A DNA stretch of 64,000 nucleotides from Stenopsyche tienmushanensis. Lineage: Eukaryota; Arthropoda; Insecta; Trichoptera; Stenopsychidae. Positions 22,613 through 34,578 of this stretch are shown here, piece after piece. The translations under genes were made by a program, and so were the position numbers. The notes under the pieces were generated by a model. It had not been told where the DNA came from and did no database searches. It saw only the letters and a list, made by a program, of their open reading frames with translations. Location of the stretch: NCBI GenBank assembly GCA_008973525.1, contig WACJ01000367.1, positions 186,001 through 250,000 of the forward strand, read 5' to 3'. Positions within the stretch are counted from its first letter, which is position 1, and every line of letters starts with the position of its first letter.

Positions 22613-24829
22613 CAAAATGAAACTCGGACAGATCTTATTTTCATAGGGAAATTTATTGGAAGGTTGATTACAACAGAAGTTTGCAAAATTAAGCGTTTAT
22701 CTTTTTTCTGGTATCATTCATATATGGCCAACTTCTTAAGCACATCGAAGTTTTGATATTCAAATAAGAATACAGGATTGAATAAATTTGGACGATATAT
22801 ATTGCGGTATGATCCTATGTCACTCACGATGAACATCTCACATCAAGATTTTAGATATTGGTATTCCAGCGCAGCGGCTTTCAACTCGCACAGAACGTTG
22901 TTATGAACGATTTTATGGTTCGTCTTGTACAAATAATCATCTGCATAATTCAGATTTGCTCCACAAAATGAATGTTATACTAATAATAGCAGATGATTTC
23001 AGATAACCCGGGCATCATTCGTCACGACTCCGTCGTTTTGCTCAGTTATATTAGAGCAAATTAGTAGATAGCATCTCGGATGCAGCGAAATAATTATGTT
23101 TCTCTACAGTCTACCATAAATCATGAATTGTGCAATTCGAACATCGTATAAAATGCGCATTGCGCTGATGGAGATAGTTTTTCAAGGGTCATGAAAAATA
23201 GAAACTGACCGCCCTGGGCGCTAAGAATCTTCGTGGGCAACACCTGTCGAGATTCGTACGATGGTATTCTTGGTCAAACTTGAACCAATTACGTAGTATG
23301 CGTCGCCGAAGCATAACGGGATTCTACAAATTGGTCTGTCCATTCTCACCGGTTATGAAACAACATTTTTTATACGATCGATAAATTAAATTACTCTTGT
23401 CTATATGTTTTTTACGTTTGAAGTCGCGAAACGATTTTAATTTGGAGGAAAATGCATCTTGATTTATTAGATTAAAAGTTTAAATACATTATCGCATCAA
23501 TTCTAATCGATAATTTGGCATTCAAATTTAATAGCGATTAAAATGCCATAAATTTAATTTTGCATCTAACATTGATACAAATGACGCCTGACGTTAGTGT
23601 GTTAAAATATATCACACATCGACATTGATTTATTTTTATCGTTTTTATTTCAATATTATTGAATAATAATAATTAATGCATTATTATAATATAATACAAT
23701 TATTTTTATAATAATAAATATGCATAAATTAAATTAAATCATAATATAACCTATAAATGCTTTGACGTTTCATTCTGTATTATGATATCGATGATGAAAT
23801 TATCAAAGACATGCGTTGCATTTAATCGAGGTTGCTCTTTCGCGCGCAAATGCTTTAATTGCAACGTACGTCGCGTTGTATATCGTGCGTTGATATTTGA
23901 CGTTTATTCAAAATTTCAGATCATAATCAATCAAAATGCAGCCATATTACATTTATCATAAATTCAAAAACGGATTTATTAAAAATTTAAATGCGCCGCC
24001 ATTGAATCATACCGACTTGGGTATGCAGCGGACAATGGAATTCTTGTCGGTGTTTATTTTATTTGTATGTAAATATGATTTTGGACCGCTTATGAATATT
24101 TATTACGGCGCGTTTAAAATATCGTTAGGGGGATTTTGAAAGTGATTTTTACTCGGATCCAGATGATCACTTTCCCGCATTTTAGTCGGTCGTACTTGGT
24201 CAACTCGGCTATTAGCGCAGAAGTCACTGTTACGAAACTGACAACATAATTGTGAGCAACTTTCGGTGCATTCAATGGAAATCGTGTCTAGTAAGAGTGA
24301 TTTTTGGTGGAAAGGCATAATATTTTTGACGTCTCACTTCCTCGGCCGAATAGATTCACACAAGGTCGCTGAACTGATTTAAATTGCATTCGGTCCCCTT
24401 TTATTTTTTTATGATCTTGACAAACGTGGTTTTCACAAAAATGCTCATAATTTGTTTCATATTTATGCTAATCAAATAAAATAAAAAGTTTTATAAAGCG
24501 TATGGTATTACGTTGAAAAAAATGATAATTTTTTTTATATTTTTGTCTGAAGAAGCAACACAAATACATATTTTTTATTAATTACACAATTTTTTTTAAA
24601 ATCATTCCATGCGATGCCACGTGTTTATTATGACTAAAAATAAAATAAATAAAGCATTTATTGCTCCTAAATTTACTATTACTACTACTAAACTACTCAT
24701 AGTCATTCCTAGAAAATCAAACAAAAATGAAAAATGTATTCATAATATAGATCTAAACATCATTCTTATTTTGGAAAGAAATTTATTTCTTTACCTCATA
24801 TTCAAATTTTTAAGACTAAAATCGACAAT
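22613..24829. other. Intergenic DNA, nothing recognised
   Basis: Very AT-rich at 23630-23760 (ATTATAAT runs). No reading frame above 86 codons. A 67-codon open stretch at 23936-24139 follows a TTTCAG but has no recognised motif and is not called. Confidence 0.45.
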
Positions 24830-24955
24830 GTACAGGCTTCATACACGCTGCGACGGTCCTGACAGATAAGTGGATTTGTATGATGATAAGTGGCGGACAA
24901 GCAAATATAGCATTTAAGTTTATGATGATTTTAAATTAGCTCACTGTTCAAAGGG
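24830..24955 (-). repeat. Family A head, copy 2 (inverted)
   Basis: Ends with the head motif complement (TCAAAGGG) directly at TTAA (24956-24959). Carries GGCTTCATACACGCTGC, TGACAGATAAGTGGATTTGT, AAGTGGCGGACAAGCAAATA and TTTAAATTAGCTCACTG. Closely matches 31285-31433. Confidence 0.8.
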
Positions 24956-24959
24956 TTAA

Positions 24960-25546
24960 GAAGTTGATCAAATGTTTCAGTTATCGTTACCAAAATTTTA
25001 TTGAGAAAAGCTGAAGCATATTCTTTAAGTTATTTAAGTTTTCAGAATCATTATTTTTAAGTTCTCTATGAATTTCTTTTTATGTCAGTTCTTGAAGGTT
25101 GTCATTGGCAAAGCTTGCACCAAAAACCTGCAGTTACTTCTCAATATACACCTTAACTATTCCAGCAGACTACATAAGTTTAAGAACTGCTACTGTAGAA
25201 TTCTAAAAGATAGAGAATTCTTGAACGATGTACCAACCTGCGTTCGTACGGGCCGGGTATTAACCGCTTACGAATATTTCCGTGCCCTTGCGGGGCGGGC
25301 TATTTGCGGAAATTTAACAAGAAAATCCACATTAGAAAAATGATCCATCTTTTTTACTAATAAGTAGTTCCTAGAAAAAAATTGGGGAAATGTATAATGA
25401 TAAAAAATAGTGTTATTATATTTAGCTTTTTTTTTTAGATGTATTTGTAAATCATTGAAGGATAGGCACACTTATATATATCGTAAAAAAATAGTCAATT
25501 ATCGTGTGAACTGTGTGTGTGGAGGTATCTGACCCCTTTTCTTTTT
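24960..25546. other. Spacer between two facing family A heads
   Basis: 587 bp without a recognised motif. A 91-codon plus-strand open stretch (25068-25343) is unrecognised. Confidence 0.45.
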
Positions 25547-25933
25547 AGCCCTTTGAGTGATAAACATAGATGCTATATTTGCATGTCCGTCACTTATCAT
25601 CCGTACAAATCCACTTATCTGTCAGGAACGTCGCAGCGTGTATGAAGCTTGTACATGAATAAATAAACACTGCCGATAGTACACAATACTCGGTCGATTC
25701 TTTGCGTTAACATAAACAATACACCTAAAATCGATTCATAATTAGTGGATAAAATTGGGTTAACGATTTACACAATCGTACGATGTACGCAAGATACTCT
25801 CTCGGTCTCCGAGTTCAACGTGTAAAAATGCTCTGTCTGAGTCACTGGAATTCGGACTAAACATTGTGTATTAGGAGTCAAGCTAATGAATCACATGACT
25901 AAAGATGCACAAACGCAACCCGACGGAAATGTG
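25547..25933 (+). repeat. Family A element, copy 3
   Basis: Head AGCCCTTTGAGTGATAAAC, then GATGCTATATTTGCATGTCC, CCACTTATCATCCGTACAAA, GTATGAAGCTTGTA, AATAAATAAACACTG, ACACAATACTCGG, AAACAATACACC and GGGTTAACGATTTACACAATC with TACGCAAGATACTCTCTC. It stops at CGACGGAAATGTG-TTAA (25934-25937), similar to the right border of copy 1 (CGACGAATGTG-TTAA). Confidence 0.7.
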
Positions 25934-25937
25934 TTAA

Positions 25938-28330
25938 TAATATGTTTTTATTGGTATTGGATTGTCTGTAAATCATGGGTATTATTATGAGCGCCTATTA
26001 TGCATATCGGTTCGATTGTGACATGTCTAATGTCATCACGTATATATCAAAGTTCCACACGGCTTCATCCAAGCAAGAGATATCCAAGGATCGTATCTGC
26101 AAATTTCTTATTTAACGTCAGTCTCATTGACACGACACTGACACACAAACGTCATTTTTTTTACGGAACGCCTCACTGACAAACATTAGTTTCAATACTT
26201 CAATAATGGGAACGCGACGTGATGTGCATTTTTTAAGCGAACATCAAAAGTTCTTTTCTTTTTTGTCCTCCCGTCGGTTACCTTTCAAATCTCGTGCCAA
26301 AATCGTAAAGTTTTTATTTGTACAAATTACGGTTAAAAGCAACGACGTGGAGATAAAACAAAATGCTTCGGCGACACGCCAAATGTCAATCGTTGTCGTG
26401 TGTTTAACCCTCGAGATACCGCCTTGAGTTATGGGCGCGGTTGGACTTACAATCAATTTTCATGAATGAAAAAATCATTTTAAAACCATTTGAATGATGT
26501 ACATATAATAATTAAATAATAAGGAATTATAATAGCATAGGAATCATGCGATTTTATATTAATGGCACTAATTATATTGATTTTTGTCAAAGGCTCTGTT
26601 TATCGTAACATTATGTTTTTCTATGTGTATTCGAATCTTGTAAGTGTTTGGACATGTTTGACTAACGTAAATTGATCTCAACGTGATGTCATCTTCATAT
26701 TGAATAGTCCGTGAAAAAAATAATGGAATAAATTAAGCGCTTTATTTCTCAATTTCACGTGAACACGGAGTACAAATGCGAACTGATAAAGCTTTTTTAT
26801 CCGCCGGAAAAGGCTGTTGTCCCATTATGTCAGAAATCACATTCGGGCAGTTAATGCTTGTAAAATAAAAGTCGACAATCTGCCATTGTTAACAGTAAAC
26901 CCGTTTCGTGCAGTCGAAACGCACATAATAAACTCGCATATCTGCAACAAAAAAAGAGGATATTATTTCGTGAGAAGCCGCAATGAGATAACATCCGAAG
27001 ATCAAAGGTCAAACCCTAGCTACCTTCAATAATTGCTACTGTCATCAAGGCACGCTATAAACGCAATGAATTAAGATCGAACCCTGATAGCGATTAGCCT
27101 TTGGCTTGGCTTTTCTGCCGAGATGGATAGGATCGGATAGGAGGAGTCTCAGTGTTTGACTATCGCCCTGTTAAATTAGCAGATGACATGCTGGAATCGG
27201 TTTCCGTCCACCAAATTGTGCCGACGATAAGATCAGCTCGAATTCTCGCCATCAACAGCCACAGAACCTGGCGACTGTTGCATAAGACACGTTCAACAAA
27301 AAATATAACTGTAACCGTGAGAGATCGACGGCCCAACTGCTGGCGACACTCGTTTCTAGGGCCTGGATTGGATCCACACACAAGAATATATGTTTATATT
27401 AAACAATATTGACCCTGAAAATTAATTTAAAAATAAGAAATGCTTATAATTCCTCTTTGTTTGCTTCGATTCATCCCAGATCATTTTGTAATAGACTCAT
27501 TTAATATGGATTTTTTCCCCTTCTGAACCTAAATTATTTCCATAATTTTCATATTTGTAACAAAACCCGTTGTCATATGTTTAACATTGACATTTGAATA
27601 ACAGAGAATTCAAACGAAAGCCTGACGACATACAGGCTGCGTTTAAAAAGTAATGCGTCCACTGCAGAACTATGGGCTTCTTCAATGTCCATTCACAGGA
27701 AGGGGTTACATCCATTTCGTCTGTGGGAAGTTTGTAAAAACTGAGTAGTTTTCTTCGAGAGACAGCGGAAAACAACTCTAGATGACCTTTTGGATCCACT
27801 GGAAAGGGCTTTCTGGAGTGCAAATAGTCCAGTCCCTCTTTTCCTAGCTAGGGTGTTGCTGAATCAGGATGAAGACATACGTGATGCTCAAATGCATCTC
27901 GGATTCGCTCCTACACCAACTGAAGGTGTCTTTCTGTCCACGTGCAACTTACCCGAGTAAATTCGAGACTGAGTGCTTTCCTATTTCAGGTTGACCCTCT
28001 CAGTTCGGCGATTCCAAAACGATATGGAAGTCAACGAAAGACAATGCTGTTTACGTTGCAAAATGAAGTTCTTCATATATCTCTCCTCAAGGTCCTCTAT
28101 TTGATGTTCTTCTTGTCCTTGTTCTGTTCCTCTAAAGCTTCTCATCTCCGAACCGGTAAGGCTCATCATGCTCCATATTGTTGGATAGTGTCGACTATGT
28201 AAGAAGTAACGAGTGACAAACAAGACAAGATAAACTGAGTACCAGCTTGCTGTTAAAGGAATATTTAAGTATATAAACTGTTAATCGAGGAAGTTCCTTT
28301 TCAATAACGCAACATACAGTGGGTGCGCAC
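25938..28330. other. Intergenic DNA, nothing recognised
   Basis: G+C is a little higher at 27130-27400 and 27600-28220. Open stretches of 73-86 codons there lack recognisable motifs and differ in frame and strand. No element termini defined. Confidence 0.4.
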
Positions 28331-28340
28331 ATTTTCGTTA

Positions 28341-28796
28341 GGACGTATATATACGTCCCGCCCACCTGGCGTGAGTTCACATTATTTTTTTTTCCGATGC
28401 TTAGAATTTATAAAAAAAATAATGAAACATATTTTCATTTGTTCTTTGAAAATGCCTTTCAAATAAGCGTGAGGATTTAGGTGTAATCCAGATTTTTGAT
28501 GGCATAGGTTGGTTTTTTACTATGTTGTCGGAACTGAGCATCAATACATTTTTTTTGCCCTTCCATTTTAAAACTATAAGTTTGCCTTTGAATCTTATCT
28601 TATGCTACTAGTCACCGTTTACTAAGTACACGTCCACTCCAACACAATAACGAAATGCAACCAATTTGCTAAGTCAAACCATGTATTGACAACTCACATA
28701 TTCTGTCTGCTTTAGGACTCAACATATATTTCGATGACGTATATATACGTCCTAACCAATATCGATGCAGTTTACGTTGGACGTATATATACGTCC
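28341..28796. mobile_element. piggyBac-like remnant with three identical palindromes
   Basis: The palindrome GGACGTATATATACGTCC occurs at 28341-28358 and 28779-28796, and as GACGTATATATACGTCC at 28736-28752. A TTAA follows shortly after the last copy (near 28804). Subterminal palindromes of this kind next to TTAA are seen in insect piggyBac-like non-autonomous elements; compare 49401-49694 in this window. No left TTAA border was found, so limits are uncertain. Confidence 0.55.
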
Positions 28797-29751
28797 CACC
28801 AGCTTAACAGATTAATCTGTAAATAAGTACTAGTCAAATGAGCAATTGTTAAAATAAATAAAATATTATAAGCATAGGAGATAGGAATAATCAAATTGTA
28901 TTAGCCAGGAGTAGTTATCTCGCATCTAAGTATTTGAATTTCGGGCGTTTAGTGTCGACCGGGGACAATCAAACAATATTTAATCGGTCAGACTGGAAGC
29001 AAACTAAAAAAAATACACATTGCTGGAACATGTAACATGAGCTTGGGTAGTTTCAATCATCTCCCAATGTTTTGCTTTCAGAACTCCTTACAAGCGAAGA
29101 AACAAAAAAAAAGTCTGAAGGAGCTATGTCAGGTTAGAGAGCCATTTGATGCAGATAAATTGTGTTTTTCATCACGTTTAGAGTTTTTCTATCCATTAAA
29201 AGCTCAACCATCGATCAGAGTTCAAATAATCAGGCCCACGCATCACATTTTCGTCGATTCTGGAGGTTGATGGACGTCCACTGCGAGGTTCGTCGGTGAC
29301 CTCCATTCAGCTTTCCTTGAACGACTTGTGCCATCGAAGAACTTGTGATACGGACACGCAATCACTCCTAAAGATCTACTGAATTAATAGAAACTTTTCG
29401 GTGGCGGACTTCCCAAGTTTAACGCAAAATTTAATGGTGATCCATACCCTGTAAACACGTATAGAGTTTTGGCATAGTGGATTCGTTCATGGACCATGCA
29501 CACAAATCTGTGCGTTTCATCGCTTAATATGTTGTATACAAATGTCATCAATATTATGCTTAATCGAAATATTATTAAAACGAATATTATCGACTCACAA
29601 TAAAAACCGTTTTGAGTCAACATGCCAGCTTAAATTTTATTGGAGGGTACATTATTCTATTTTTTTGCATTCAATAGACTTTTGCATGCACATTCCACAA
29701 GTGTTTCAGGGTTTTTTTTCTGCAGAAGTTCGTGTTTACTATATCTTAAAC
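28797..29751. other. Intergenic DNA, nothing recognised
   Basis: Unique-looking, AT-rich. No motif-bearing frames. Confidence 0.45.
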
Positions 29752-29950
29752 TAAGATGCTATATGTATTTGTATGTCCGCCACTTTTCATTCGTATAAAT
29801 CCGCTTATCTGTTAGGACCGCCGCAGCGTGTATGAAGCTTGTATTTAAATAAATAAACAATGTCGACAATACACAATATTCGGTAATTTCTTTGTGTAAA
29901 CATAAACAATACACTTAAAATCGATTAATTATATTATTCACACATCATTA
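29752..29950 (+). repeat. Family A repeat, copy 4 (head eroded)
   Basis: From TAAGATGCTATATG through TGTCCGCCACTTTTCATTCG, TATGAAGCTTGTATTTAAAT, AATAAACAATGTCGACAATA, CACAATATTCGGT, AAACATAAACAATACACTT and AAAATCGATTAATTATA. With copy 5 it forms an inward-pointing inverted pair about 1.7 kb across. Confidence 0.8.
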
Positions 29951-31220
29951 CAACAAATTAATTAAAACAAAGTTTTCAATCAAATAAAACTACCCTTAAA
30001 AGTAAAAAATCGCTGCGAAATGACTCTTCTAAAGCTTTCGCTCGCTCCTTATTTATAAATGTTATCTAATTTATCGCCTTTCATTGGTTTCCAAAGAACA
30101 GAAACGTTTCGATTGGTTTATATTTGGATTCTGATATTACTTGGTGTATAGTTGGAGAAATCTGATGGTACAATGCTTTCCGAAGCGTCCAGATTCAACG
30201 TGCTAATTAATGACGGTCATGTCTTTTCTAATGAATCGTATCGATTTGAGCTAATCCAAGATCTTGTTTCCAATGGTTCAACGTCCTCCGATCGCACATG
30301 TCTCCACGGCTGTAGATACTATAACATTAAAAAGTTGTTGGTCTTACTTCTTACTCGGAATATTTAAGATGCAATCGCCCAAGATCACTCCGTCCCTTTG
30401 TTGACCGAAGAGTTTACACTCCATTGAACATTCAAAGCAGTTAACTAGAAAACATAAATAAACTTGCATTGTGCAACGAGGGGTCTCCGGAGAGATGCCA
30501 CATTGATAAGCTGTCGTTTGTGAGTAGTCAAAGTAGTTGACAGGTGTCATTAGGTATTATTTACTGTGAAAACCGCGGCCATACGTTAGTTTCCGGACGT
30601 CTCAATCGTCCCAGATTGAAATATTCGATAGAACAGTCGTTTCTTGCTCAGCTTCTCGTATGAAACTTCATGGCGAACGTGTGATTTACGACGTGTGTGA
30701 TTTTGTAACATTACATAAGTGCAATTATTTCAGCCGGTGGATGAGTTGGTTCTGGTGACCGAAGAACGTGCTCAGCAAACCAAGGTTCTTGCGGGCACGC
30801 AGAATTACCCTTGAACGTTTGTTCGTCAAAATCGCTTAATACTTACGAAACTACTTAAAAAAATATGCGTGTTTATTTGTTTTAAACGATGGAAAAACAA
30901 TCGTTGTTTTTCGACGATTACGTTGGCAGAAATCATTTGGACAACCTTGCAATAATCCTTCGCATTGTGTACTCGTTTAGGCAAACTACCGAATGTGCAA
31001 CTTGAATGCACACACGTATTAAATTCTTAAGATAAAAGCTAATTTACATTTTATGGCGTACACATCGGATCACAGCGCTAAGCTGTTACATTGTCGAATG
31101 CAAATATATTAAAGATATGATCGAAAACTTTATACTCGTAAGTCATATGTAACACGGTTAGAAAACGTTACCATATAAATTTGATCAAGTAGCTTAGCCT
31201 GTATAGTGGTACGGTCGCCT
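29951..31220. other. Intergenic DNA between convergent family A copies
   Basis: No protein motif in either strand. Two open stretches of 68-71 codons (30152-30550) are unrecognised. Confidence 0.4.
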
Positions 31221-31433
31221 ATTTGCGAGCGAATTCCAGCGATTATTTTCGTTTACTTGGAGAAATTACCGAATATTGTGTGCTATATACAGTGTTCATT
31301 TATTCAAATACAAGCTTCATACACGCTGCAGTGGTCATGACAGATAAGTGGATTTATATGACGATATGTGGCGGACAAGCAAATATAGCATCTATGATTT
31401 TGATGATTTTAAATTAGCTCACTACTCAAATGA
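31221..31433 (-). repeat. Family A repeat, copy 5 (inverted)
   Basis: Reads, in complement, the family head through the TGTATGAAGCTTGTA and ACACAATATTCGGTAATTT blocks. The head touches TTAA at 31434-31437. Inner limit near GCGAATTCCAGCGA, similar to the GGAATTC motif after family A in copies 1 and 3. Confidence 0.8.
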
Positions 31434-31764
31434 TTAACACACTTTAAGCAGGCGAATTTGTGTACCGCGTGAAAATAAAATACTCTCATGTAAAACTATC
31501 AAAGAATTTAAGCTGAATTTTGATTAAATACTACAAATAACTGCATCGATCAATTGACGTGACATGAAGAAAATAAACGTCTACATCGCATTTTCAAACT
31601 ATACACGATATATTTGCATATGCATTAGGTTCATATCATTAGGTTCTTAAAAATTGTACAAAGTGGATTTGGGCCCAAAAATAAAATGACACATATTAAC
31701 AGGAACATATTATGTATTTTTGCGAACATATTGCGTCTAGAATAACGACATCAATCTCGATTCG

Positions 31765-31960
31765 TCAGATGGCCTTGGATGCGGGAAGATGTCCTTCCCG
31801 CAGACTCATAGGCGTAAACTCTCTCTCCGTACATAAACGTTAATAGTTAAGATGAGAGGGTTTCTGTTGGCACCCAACCACCTTCATCCTATCATTCAGC
31901 TTCATCACGGTCCGATAGAAGAACATACCCGCATGCGAGCGAGAACATCTTGAAGAGCAC
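31765..31960 (+). repeat. Family Y repeat, copy 5
   Basis: GATGCGGGAAGATG and CTTCCCGCAGACTCATAGGC, then AACTCTCTCTCCG, GAGAGGGTTTCTGTTGG, CACCCAACC, TTCATCACGGTCCGATAGAA and CGCATGCGAGCG. Best match is copy 1 at 1078-1255. Confidence 0.75.
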
Positions 31961-32149
31961 ATGGGAACTTCAAACTGTACTACTAATCACACTTTTTTTA
32001 CACAATTTGTATCCTTTATTCTGTGCTTCTTTCAGTAGGATTTCATCAAATTTATAACAATTCTTAAATATCCTCGGTATTCATATCGTTAAAGCCTTTG
32101 ATAGATTTAGCAAATTCTATGAGTATTCGTACTACAAGTGTTTAAGACT

Positions 32150-32552
32150 TTAAACCTTTGAGTAGTGAGCTAATCTTCATGATCTTAGATGCTATATTTG
32201 CTTGTCCGCCACTTATTATCTGTAAAAATCCACTTATCTGTCAGGGACGCAGCAGCGCGTATGAAGCTTATATTTAACACTCTCTTCGCCCAACGTGAAT
32301 CGATTTTGTTTCTCACGGGGTCCAAATAAGATAGGCGCATCTTCTCTCGGGTGTTGTTTTATTTCAGATCCATAAGCTTGACTCTGTCATTAGTAAAATG
32401 TGATGATAAGTAAGTGCCGCGTTTAGACAGCTGTCATTTGGAAGACTTTATAGAAAGTCGTTCGTAAAGTTAACATTTGGAAGTCGTTATAGAAATACTT
32501 AACAATGAGACGCTGGATTCGCGTTTTCGGAGACTCGGACTTCAGAGACGTT
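32150..32552 (+). repeat. Family A copy 6 followed by family Z copy 2
   Basis: Family A head AACCTTTGAGTAGTGAGC runs to about 32330 (GAAGCTTATATTTAACACTC, CGCCCAACGTGAATC as in copy 1). Family Z follows at 32428-32552 (TTTAGACAGCTGTCATTTGG, GTCGTTCGTAAAGTTAAC, GAAGTCGTTATAGAAATACT). Copies 1 and 6 share CTC.TCGCCCAACGTGAATC, not seen in copies 3, 4 and 7, so they belong to one subfamily. Confidence 0.75.
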
Positions 32553-33989
32553 TACAAAAGTCCGTTTAGCTTAGGGTGTTTTGTATGGTTGATGTAAATT
32601 TATAGCTTTTCAGGGGCTCAATTGAATAGTTATATAATACTCGTGCCAGTCATAAATATGCAGATGTGTTAAGTGGCATCTTCATGGCTAAAACGCATTT
32701 ATGTGGAAGATTTATGACGTATATTAGCACGATCGACATTGACACGATATTACAAATAGCATTCCGCCCAGACACGTCTTAGAAACAGATCGAGACATGA
32801 AGATGATGTTTTCAAAAGCGTTCGTATTCTCGGTTTCTTGTACCATGGCATTGGACAATAGTCGATGATTCATGTCGCCATCAAAATAAGTACGAATGGT
32901 TTTTCCGATACTAAAAGCTAGCCATTAAAGAACCATCCGAGTTATGAGCCGTGAGAAGATTCTTGCAGCTCGTTGAAAAAATATGTCGGTGTCGGCTAAA
33001 AAAACATGTGGTGGCCCTGTCCAAATTTTTGCCAAAGGCTTCTTTCCTTTTGGCTAAGACGACATTGTGCAGATAATTGACGTTGCACGAGCTTTATTGT
33101 ATCATCATCGTTGACGGTATGTTGAGCAGGAACGGCATGATGATTTTTGCAAATGCCATTTTAAATGCGCGTAATGCACTCGGCTTCTTGCATCATCTGC
33201 ATACTGTTAGAATTAATTATTGAACAAACGCCTAAGAAACGGTTTCATTTTTGATCAAAATTGACGCTGCTCTTTGGAGGAAGCGCAAGAGGAAGTCAGA
33301 CTTAATGACTGCCGCGGAACAAACGCGGAAAGCTGCTGGCTCATAACCCTGAGATCACTGGTTCGAGACAGTACACGACTGTAAAAAGATGAAAACATTC
33401 AAAGAATAGCTTCATATGTGGAGTTGGTTGACCCGCGAGACGTCAAAATGTATCAAGCCGACGTGCCGCATTGAAAATTGATACATAAATATTGATCCTA
33501 GAGCTAATTCTTTAGTTCTTTGCCGAAGGCATACACCATAACAGTCAACGATCTTAGGTGGTCCTGACCACCCATTGTTATCGTAGCCCATGGCATGCAG
33601 GGCCGCATTGCTGAACTGCATTTTGAGCCATCTCGCAATGCGCTAAAATCTATGCATCTCGAATTTAATCGACCGAGGGCAATTAGAGCTTCTGCCATAA
33701 ACAATGTTGTCTTCGATAAAAATAAATTATCTCCGCATAATATGGACGTCAAAAGCACGAGATGCTGGAGCAAAAAGCGCAAAATGTGATACAATGATTT
33801 TAACAATTTATTTTGTTGCTCGAGTCGAGCTACAATGTATCATCGATCCATTGAATGCCAAACGCAACAACAATTTCGCTCCATTGATGATGCTAAATAT
33901 ATCCATCTGATTGTTAATTAATCGAGAATTCAATAGAAACACATTTGATATATTCAAATTATTGCAATATATAAAAATATTGAATAATA
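32553..33989. other. Intergenic DNA, nothing recognised
   Basis: No motif-bearing frame. A 100-codon minus-strand stretch (33504-33806) shows no conserved pattern. Confidence 0.4.
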
Positions 33990-34578
33990 CACTTAAAATT
34001 TTTTTGTGCGATATATGCGTTCCGCGGAAAATCGCATAAAAAAAGCTATGATTTACACAGAAAAAGTAAAGGTACATTCCATGGACTTTAAAATCCGGAT
34101 AACTTTGAAACAGCTGTATAAAATATATCCAAAATCGCATTAAAAAAATTAATAGAAAACAGGAAAATAACAAGGCAATTAAAAAATACATTTTTGGATA
34201 ATAGAGGGTTATATAAAAAAGATTCGCACCCAGTTTGAAGTTTCGCCATAGCTCGGTAAGTAGTTGAAATTTTAGAAATTCCTTTAGAGAATGTATTTTT
34301 AAAGGTCGAAACATTGGAAAAATGCAAAAAAACCAAATCAATTTTTTCAAAAATCTAAACCAGAATAAAGGGCGTGGTCGTAATTTACAGATGCAATATG
34401 ATTTACACAGTCCCAAATTATAATTTTTTTACAAATTTCGGTTAGTGTGATTTATTTCGTATTTTATCCAAAATATCTCGATACTTACTCTTTATGAAAT
34501 TAACAAAAAAACTCTGTAAAAAAACGCATAACTTGGAAGTCGCACAAAAAAAAAGTCGCACAAAAAGAGGTTTGAGTG
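33990..34578. mobile_element. Family N TA-flanked miniature element, copy 2 (both ends)
   Basis: 589 bp between TA at 33988-33989 and TA at 34579-34580. The ends are imperfect inverted repeats: CACTTAAAATTTTTTTGTGCG at the left and, in complement, CACTCAAACCTCTTTTTGTG at the right. Subterminal blocks ATCGCATAAAAAAAGC and GCATAACTTGGAAGTCGCAC repeat the GCGAnTT/TTnCGC theme. The TA target suggests Tc1/mariner-type mobilisation. Minus-strand open frames across it (82 and 202 codons) are low-complexity by-products of A-rich sequence and are not genes. Confidence 0.8.

Noticed and set aside
33808..34416. 202-codon minus-strand open frame rich in Phe, Leu and Ile
   Set aside because: It runs across the family N miniature element and its flank, and its composition is what A/T-rich repeat DNA gives. 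No domain motif.
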